From Actinomucor elegans (taxonomy: Eukaryota; Mucoromycota; Mucoromycetes; Mucorales; Mucoraceae): a stretch of DNA of 64,000 nucleotides. A program made the translations under genes and the position numbers. The notes beneath the pieces were generated by a model. It had not been told where the DNA came from. It worked only from the letters and a program-made list of their open reading frames with translations, and ran no database searches. The DNA lies in NCBI GenBank assembly GCA_026027325.1, contig JAMSLZ010000001.1:4154001-4218000 (forward strand). Direction: 5' to 3'. Every line of letters begins with the position of its first letter. Position 1 is the stretch's first letter. Positions 56,517 to 64,000 of this stretch are shown in pieces.

Positions 56517-57149
56517 TGCAAATGATATTTTGATAAAATAAATAAAATCTTACTAACTTAATATCAAAAAGCACACTTTTTTATTGTTGTATTGGCTTTA
56601 TAACATTTGTATTGATGATAAAAACATTTTACTGATCATCTATAAACTTTACTATTCAACATAAACTCTACTAATCAACTGTATTTCAAAACGATTTTTG
56701 AATAGGTAAACATCTTCTGATACACATGATATCATTTTATCACGTTTGCTTAAAATTGTAATGCGCAATACTACTTGGTATATCTATCAGTTGATGATAC
56801 ATAAACACCTATTTTTGGCCTTTTTTTAAATGCAATTATAACTAGTGAATTATATACTCGAACATGGGTATATATTTACTTATGTAATAGGCTTTTGTTA
56901 TTAGTATACTATACCTCGAAAATGATGTCTTCACGCTCCCACAATAATGGTAGTTTTTGGAAATATAGCTTAAGGACATTCCCTTGGAATATTTCTCTTT
57001 TCAGTAGTAACTGTATCTTGAGTCCTCTCTTTTTCCAGGCCAATTCTGGTTTAAACTAGCATCTGATGACTGGTACATATTAAAAATGAACTGCTTTATT
57101 TACTGAAGCTATTACTTGATAAACATATTGTAATTATACTATTATATTA

Positions 57150-58384
57150 ATGGCTAACCGTAAATTGCATACACTTTTTTCAGGTAAACTAGCTCTAATG
57201 ATGAATCCTCTTCAAAAGCCGCATCTGATTGCATTTGCATCCTATTCAGTGCGTGATGAAATATTCTTTCCTTCCACTAGTGGCTACATTTACTCAATTA
57301 ATCTCCACTTGCCCCACAAACATCAATACCACAAGTCTTTTAGCTTTTGAGAGGGTCTAAGGAAAAGCTGTTGTAGTCGTAGGTGAATTTTCAATGTACC
57401 AACCCAGACTTTATCTCAACGAATACGGCGATTTGGTGCCTATTGGTAATAAAACCAATGGCTACCATGTTATCATTATGAATACTTGTAATGAAGGAGG
57501 CTGTCCTTTATACCCTGGAAGTATGTACAATCCTTCGGCTCTCTTATTTAATAAAATCACTTGTAATGGACCAGTAACAGAAAAATGACCTTCAAAATTG
57601 ATCGTAAATGTATATACATGTTTTCAACTTGTTTATATACCATAAGAAGACGGTTTGCGAACTAAAAATTTGCTTCTGTTGTTCTTGGCACATACTTTTA
57701 TGTCAACACAACTCAACTTAGCATTAGTGTAAGAATTTGTGGTACAACTTGGAAGTTCTACCCTTTTAATGAACATGGAATTTATGATCTTGAGCTCTTC
57801 TTTGGGCTCCAACTTTACAATGAAGAGCCGTTTGGAAGTTTCATTCTCGTTCCAGAAGGTACATCTTTAAGCGTAGTCTACCAATGTTGTATATTGATAA
57901 TATATCTATTCTAGCCACTATCGAAGCCAAGACTTCAGGTAGTTTTGGGGGCACTACTTTATCCAACAGATATTATGCAGAGGTACCCATTACTCGGATT
58001 CGTGACTTTAAAGCGCTCGATGAAAATTGTGAGTTCTTCAATGATTATAATGCGATAGATAACTTTTCGTCTGCAGTAACAGCTACTATTTCCGTCACTA
58101 ACACCGATACTACTATCATTACTTTTACCATAGCACTTATGTTAGCAACCATTGAATTCGACATTATTACCATTACTACATCCAACAACATAAATCAAAC
58201 TCAAACGATCATTGAAAATAGCAATATTACAACTATCATTATTATCATACCAGAGCATAAGCCAGATAAGCATTGTAATCATAATGATAGTTATTATAGG
58301 AAAGGTGGGGCAGAAGACGAAGACAAAGATGAAAAGAATGAGAATGAAGATTGCAACGATGATGGTTGCGGGGAAGGCTTGTAA
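57150..58384 (+). pseudogene. Eroded or poorly resolved gene, secreted-type sequence
   Basis: Three coding-like stretches in different frames follow each other: 57150-57350, 57370-57588 ('YQPRLYLNEYGDLVPIGNKT', then 'NTCNEGGCPLYPGSMYNPSA') and about 57690-58384. The last has 'ISVRICGTTWKFYPFNEHGI', 'EPFGSFILVPEGTSLSVVYQ', then 'TSGSFGGTTLSNRYYAEVPI', Thr/Ile-rich sequence and an acidic, Asp/Glu-rich end. They look like parts of one beta-rich extracellular protein, but stops and frame changes between them are not clearly explained by GT-AG introns. Either a decaying gene or one with unusual exons. Family not recognised. Confidence 0.3.
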
Positions 58385-61300
58385 TGACAAAGGAAATGAG
58401 AAATATGACAAAAACTGTCTTTATGGTGATATATATAAGTGCATAGATAAAAAAAAGATTGTATAATAAATTAGCTTGGATATCAATGCTTTTGTTTTGT
58501 TCTGTCATAATAAATACTGCCTTTTTTTTTGGGGCTTTTGTTTTTGCTTTTGCTTTAAGGTAATATAGTGATATAACCGCTTAAGCTAGTCCAATGTAAC
58601 AATTGTCTTTTTAGTAAAGAAAAGTAATTCATTAGACTCTCCTATGCTGCTATTATTTTAATGACACAATCAAACTGTCTGATGGTTCTTCCATACTAAT
58701 AAATCTCAATCGAACATCTAATTCTAAATCCTATGAAGGTTCTGGGCATTTGAATCGAGATTCTTCTCATTCAGATTAGTTGTAAATATAACCAAAGGGG
58801 CATTGAATGTTCCAGAAATGAAGTTGTTGTATGGTATATCCCTTTCTTCATTGAGAAATGACAATTAATTCACCAATAACCTTATACAATTTGCACAAAT
58901 TTCTTGAATCATCTCAGTTTTTGAGGAACTTGTCCAATGAATCTAGTAATCTATGCTGATGTATAGAGTACTAAATGGCTTCTTCAAGAAATACCCAATT
59001 AGTAACTTTTGAATACTATTTTTTTCGCTTATGCAGAATGCTCGAGTATAAGTTAAAATGCACATGGCCAAGTAACTTGGGCACTACGTTTATTAAGCGA
59101 TTACTGATAGAGACCCATATAATGTTTATACAAATGCACAAAGAATGCTACTCCAAGTAACTTGATTAATTACACATGTTACATAAACTTGCACTCAAAA
59201 TGGACTTCATATATCATTACATTAATAATAATATTATGCAGATACATACAGTATCTTACGTCTATCAACTATACTGTTGATAATTCGATGAGAAAAGAAG
59301 AAAGCTCTACCATTATCATTGATACCCACACCGGCTCATGTAACCAGCGTAAACATCATTAGGTACGGGTTAGATAAAATATACTTGAAAAAATATCTAT
59401 TTTATCGCACACGATACTTACGTTTAACAAGTGATTAATAAATAATTCATAAGGTAATATGCAGATCCATGGACAGTTGTAAGATCTAGTCAAACAACAT
59501 ATCAAGGACATTGGAGATGTTTTTTTTCATACCATTGCATCGAAAATGAAGCAGCCGAGAAACAGACAAAGTAAATATTTATTAGAGATAGTGTATGTAT
59601 AATAAAATTTTGAAATAGAGAAACATTAGTACCATAGACAAAGTAAAAGAATCATGATCCAAATATTACCTTTTCATCAAAGCGATACCTCCAAAGAAAA
59701 ACGAGTCGCTCCACAAAGCAATAACCCAGACATAATTATCCAAAAGTTGAAGCATTTGAAAGCGACATACGAAAGATAATTTCGATTTTTGTAGCAATAG
59801 ATAGGTGAACAAAGTTAATGAGGAAGAAATCACCTGCAGTTGATAAACTGAATCAGAAGGTCAAAGTCATAAAACATTAGATCAAAAGGACTAAACCCAA
59901 AAAGCCAATTTCTTTCATCCATTATTTACTGAAAAAGATGAGTTTATTAGGGCTTCAAAGCAGTTGCTGAATAACTCAGCTAGTTTCATTAAAAGGCTTT
60001 TTCTTTCAGCCAAATCAGTCAATAAAGATATAGCTTGGAATACCCAGACCAAGATGAACATTTGCTTAAGAACTTTAAGCGCTTAAAATCAACTGGAAGA
60101 GATACTAGTGAGTTACAAAATAAGTAAAGAATATTTACTGTACTCCAGTTTGACCTTTAAATGAATTAAATAAAGATGCTGGTGGCAAAGACCATACCAC
60201 TACGAGCGTTAATATGAAATATTTACCATTCTCAGGAACTAGTAATGAGTTTGTAATTATGACTGAGAGTATTGGCTTTTCGTTAGAACAACTCTAGTAT
60301 TATGTAGAGCTTTATCAATGCGCTACCACATTACCAAATGAGGGTAATGTTCACCATTTTGGTACGTTAGAGCCTCACCATATACTGACTGATTAAAACA
60401 TATTTAAAAACCTCTACTAATGACATTTAATCTTTACTCGAGTCATTCAAAATGAGCCCTAACGACATCCACTACAAGTATGGCACTAGAATATCCTTTG
60501 TGCCATAGAGTAGATTCAAATCTTCCATCTGTGATGATGTTGGTATATTGAAAATTGAACAGCAATTATCCAGTTTAAATGGTGCAAGTACTCCTCAAGA
60601 GCTAGAGTCTGTGTGTCAACATTATACATCAACAAAAAACCAAGTATGTCCATTCTACTTTGGGAAGCACTATTTGTTGAAAGTGAAAGCGGGTTGAATA
60701 TTAAAAGAAAAAGGAATATCACAAGCTCTATGTATGGTGGAATGACAACTAGATAATGGCCGTACTTTCTCGCATTGATGATCATCGAAGACCGAGGCCT
60801 TTGGGTTGGCTCGTGGTTAAAAGGTCATTCTAAAATGGGAAGTCAATGGAAGCCAAAAATATATAACTGGTACACGCCCGTGCGCATTACCTAACAAGCA
60901 CAATACCACACGAATTTATGTGTTTTGTTACCAAAATATGTGCAGTCAACAACGTTAAAGATATCAATCGATTTGCAGTGTATTATTGCAGCAAAATAAA
61001 AAAAAAAAAAGCCTGTCTGCTTTATCTTGTTCAAGCTCTACCTAGCCGAGATAAAGCATTATTGTTCGTAATTGATGTCTCTGGTCTGCCTTAGAGGCGT
61101 GTTTCCTTATTTTAACCCTCAACCCAGTCGCTTCAACACTGATGATAATTTTTCAACCTTTACTGAACCCCTCCTACAACAAAGCGAGACCGATAGCGGT
61201 GATATCTTTAGTTAGGATAGGTTTTAACATTTTACTGGCTGTATTATTCTTTCATCTCGGCGCGTTTATTTACCAGCTTTTCTTGCTACTCTTTGTAAGT

Positions 61301-61544
61301 CTCCTATTCCAATTTATTTAATGAAACATTTACTATTCTTAATTCGGATCATAAAGATATATATATGTCCAGGATATAGATATACGATTTGACGTACCAT
61401 ATGATATGCCAGCTTGGACAAAAATTTGACTTGGAACAAAAGGACTCAGATCTGTTATCATCCTCAGGTTCCTTAAAAGGCATCTGGGTGCATTTGTCAC
61501 CCAGTCATGTCATACAAGCCCTTAGTACCTGAGAAGAATGTTTC

Positions 61545-61575
<31 letters not shown>

Positions 61576-62126
61576 GTATGTGCTCTAATCGAGGTTTTAA
61601 AGGCACGCTATTACATAATTTTTGAAGTGACCCTAAAGAAAATGGCTTGATTGGATCACTTTATAAATCTTTTCTTTTGGTTAACCTATACTCAACATGG
61701 TCAATGGTTATTGATTGAATTATATCAGCTCATGATATACAATTCCGAATACAAGCATCTTTGGCTTATGTTACATTAGGAAGAGAGTACTTATCAAGAT
61801 CAAGCTCAGCTGTAGTTTTAGCGTAGTACATGAAAAAGTTTTTCTATCTGACGAGACTGCTTTTCGCTATGGTTAATAGTGTTTAGATGAACAATCAACG
61901 TATAGTATTCCGGTTTAACAAGTGCAGAAACTGTTTCAAGAACTGGAATGTTTTGGTCTTAGATACTTCCAGAAACAGTAAACCATCCGTGCGAAATACG
62001 TATTTCCTATTCTTCTTATCGTATCACTTCGGAATTGGGTCTTAATTTCAGTTTAGTATAAATAAGCTCCTCTTATCCCCCACTGTTTCACTCCTTTTTC
62101 TTTCGTAATCATTCAAATATACAGAC
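58385..62126. other. Gene-poor tract with decayed coding sequence
   Basis: 3.7 kb without an intact gene. Between about 59900 and 60960 short coding-like strings in shifting frames (for example 'NGASTPQELESVCQHYTSTK' near 60579 and 'LWVGSWLKGHSKMGSQWKPK' near 60797) suggest an old gene or transposon remnant. T and A runs are at 58520-58530, 60997-61010 and 61551-61575. A TATA box for PTC7 lies at 62057. Confidence 0.35.
62057..62064 (+). promoter_or_regulatory. TATA box of PTC7
   Basis: TATAAATA lies 63 bp before the ATG at 62127, followed by a C/T-rich leader (CTCCTCTTATCCCCCACTG). Confidence 0.45.
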
Positions 62127-63302
62127 ATGTTCTATCCTTTACGTTCTTCTACCAAGAAATCAGTAGCGGCGGTGGTGGCGCTGCCCACTAAACACCAACA
62201 AAGAACCTTTTCCAAATCAATTTCACCCTCTGCTTTAAATAATCATCATCAAATGTACGAATATACCCAACTCAACACTAGTATCAAATCATTGCCTTTG
62301 TTTGATTTCTTTGCTCAAACAAAGCCTCAGCCATCTTTTAAGCTTGGCCATGGTGCAGCTGGATTTGCCAAGAAGAGATACAATACTGCACCTGTAAATA
62401 CATTCAGTTCATATACATCTGTCAGCGCCCAGGTTGGCGAAGACGCTTATTTTAGACGATCTGATGCCATTGGCGTAGCTGATGGAATTGGCGGTTGGTC
62501 AGACACAGCAGGTAACAAAAAAAAAAAATTTATTATTATTGCGGTAGATCAATCATAACTAACGGATCAGTTTCCTTATTCAGGTTCAAACTCGGCTTTA
62601 TATTCCAGCCAATTGATGCACTACGCAAATCTCGAAATGGACCGTTTTGAAGATACGGAAGACCCCATGTTCTTTGAATACAATGATACAAATCCTGTCG
62701 ATATTTTACAACGCAGTTATGAAAATAGTCTAAAAGTAGCAAAGAAGAACAATATCCTTGGATCCACTACAGCATGCATTGCTATTTTACGCAAGGACGA
62801 ATTGCGTGTAGCCAATATTGGCGACTGCGGCATTTCTATTGTTCGTAATAATCATTATATCTTTCGAAGCGAAGAACAGCAGCATGCATTCAACTTTCCT
62901 TATCAACTGGGTATCCGTTCTCGCGATCAACCTAGTCATGCTCAATCTTTCACCATCAAGGTGCAAAAAGGAGACATCATCATCATGGGCACAGATGGTT
63001 TATACGACAACTTGTTTGACAAGGACATCTTGAACTTGGTTCGAAACCACGTTCAAGCATATACTATTCCAGGCACAGCGCATCGTCCTCCTCGTGTGCG
63101 TAATCTCCAACCTCAAATTTTGTCGGATATCTTGGCAAACGCAGCCAAGGAGATCAGCGATTCTAAACGTAGAGTCGATACTCCTTTCCAAAGAAGAGCC
63201 ATGGAAGAAGGTCTCTTGGTAGAAGGTGGTAAAGCAGACGATATCAGTGTGATTGTAGCCGTAGTTAAAGACTGTGAAGATTCTCCAGATCGTCGCCTTT
63301 AA
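62127..63302 (+). CDS. PTC7: Mitochondrial PP2C-type phosphatase PTC7
   Basis: Two exons (62127-62511, 62584-63302) with a 72-nt intron; 367 residues. A basic, Ser/Thr-rich N-terminus free of acidic residues for ~35 positions (FYPLRSSTKKSVAAVVALPT) fits a mitochondrial presequence. The PP2C core has 'QVGEDAYFRR', 'IGVADGIGGWSDTAGSNSA' across the splice, 'GSTTACIAILRKDELRVANI', 'GDCGISIVR', 'GTDGLYDNLFD' and 'GGKADDISVIVAVV'. The four metal-binding Asp motifs are all present. Yeast Ptc7 dephosphorylates Coq7 and so activates coenzyme Q synthesis. In yeast the single intron can be retained to give a membrane form. Here the intron has in-frame stops, so retention would not make a longer protein. 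Confidence 0.93.
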
Positions 63303-64000
63303 AACACTTTTTATTCATCATTTCATATACAAAAAAAAAAGCATTTCATTATACAATAGATTACATCCCTTTCCATTCCCTTCATTTATGAATATATTTA
63401 TTTGCATCTCTTAATAAAGCTAGTTATTTATATATGCCTTAAACCTTAACTAAAATATACCCTGCTTTATATAGTGGAATAGATGGAATTTACTGGGAAA
63501 AAAAGAAAGTCATTTTCTATCTATTAGTGTAACAAAAGCAACTTAGTTATCACGTTGAGTATGCACTTCTTTTGACATTTTTTTGGTGACACACAGTGGT
63601 GCATTATCTTGTAATATCTTACACGTATGCGCATTTGTGGAACCCAGCCCACCGCAGGCTGATAACCGTGGCCACTTACAGGCTGATAACATGCAGGGCA
63701 GCGCCAGCATGAATAGCCGTATAATTCTATCTAAGCAGTAACTTGTACACCTTTACGAGATTTATTGCAAACTTTTTATTTATTTCTAAGATGTCGCAAA
63801 GCCGATCCTTACCCCTCTTTACTTGTGGCTCTAGTGTTTCTATAACATTTCTATTGTAGGAGGCATCCTTACTCAGTTTCGAATGCGGAGATTAGAAAAA
63901 TCGATTCCAATGTAAACGCAACCAAATAGATTAATAGAACTTTGACAGATCCTCTGGCCAAAACGTCGCGCCTGTCAACTAATTTATACTTAAAATATAC
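63303..64000. other. 3' flank and spacer at window end
   Basis: The 3' flank of PTC7, then AT-rich spacer. A CAGGCTGATAAC direct repeat occurs at 63656-63667 and 63679-63690, close to a GGCAGCGCCAG segment. No gene was seen. Confidence 0.4.

Noticed and set aside
1..64000. tRNA and rRNA genes
   Set aside because: I looked for B-box-like GGTTCGAATCC/GGTTCAAATCC with a matching acceptor stem and for 5S-like sequence, and found none convincing.

Overview
This window is nuclear DNA from a filamentous fungus, most likely an early-diverging Mucoromycota (Mucorales) species. The evidence is AT-rich spacers full of long A/T runs, compact genes with many 45-90 nt GT-AG introns, and a conserved eukaryotic gene set. 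Splice joins were made by eye. For every multi-exon gene given here the joined length divides by three and the protein reads without a stop.

Layout. 54-1704 is the 3' part of a CLASP-type microtubule gene. 3093-3327 looks like an intron of a non-coding transcript that carries a box C/D snoRNA. 3974-7864 holds three minus-strand genes: an alpha-arrestin, a DUF726-like hydrolase and a LEA_2-like membrane protein. 9697-13427 holds an ankyrin protein and a complete cullin-1. 13566-22338 holds a Cys-rich membrane protein, a TBC RabGAP, glutamate 5-kinase (convergent with the RabGAP), a GPI-type surface protein and a CDF metal transporter. 24175-28532 is a LEUNIG-like LisH/poly-Q/WD40 co-regulator. 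29419-29763 and 33636-33986 are small proteins around a 3.9 kb repeat-bearing desert. 34137-38801 is a divergent pair: mitochondrial enoyl reductase (ETR1/MECR) and peroxisomal-type Lon. 39913-51616 holds an F-box protein, UTP4, an ACBD6-like protein, a short Dph6-family PP-loop protein, a CAP/PR-1 secreted protein, a LITAF-domain protein and UDP-glucose dehydrogenase. 51617-62126 is a 10.5 kb gene-poor tract with a 10-copy, about 123-bp minisatellite that looks like a broken repeat-protein gene, plus other eroded coding remnants. 62127-63302 is the PP2C phosphatase PTC7.

The genes do not form one pathway. Several share themes: ribosome biogenesis (UTP4, the snoRNA), ubiquitin control (cullin-1, F-box protein, arrestin with PY-like motifs), mitochondrial/peroxisomal maintenance (ETR1, PTC7, Lon) and the cell surface or wall (UDP-glucose dehydrogenase, GPI protein, CAP protein).

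The least explained signals are a dispersed, degenerate repeat of about 80 bp found in many spacers in both orientations, sometimes as inverted pairs like a MITE, and the 123-bp minisatellite with its dimeric higher-order pattern and in-frame upstream reading frame. No tRNA, rRNA or CRISPR array was seen.
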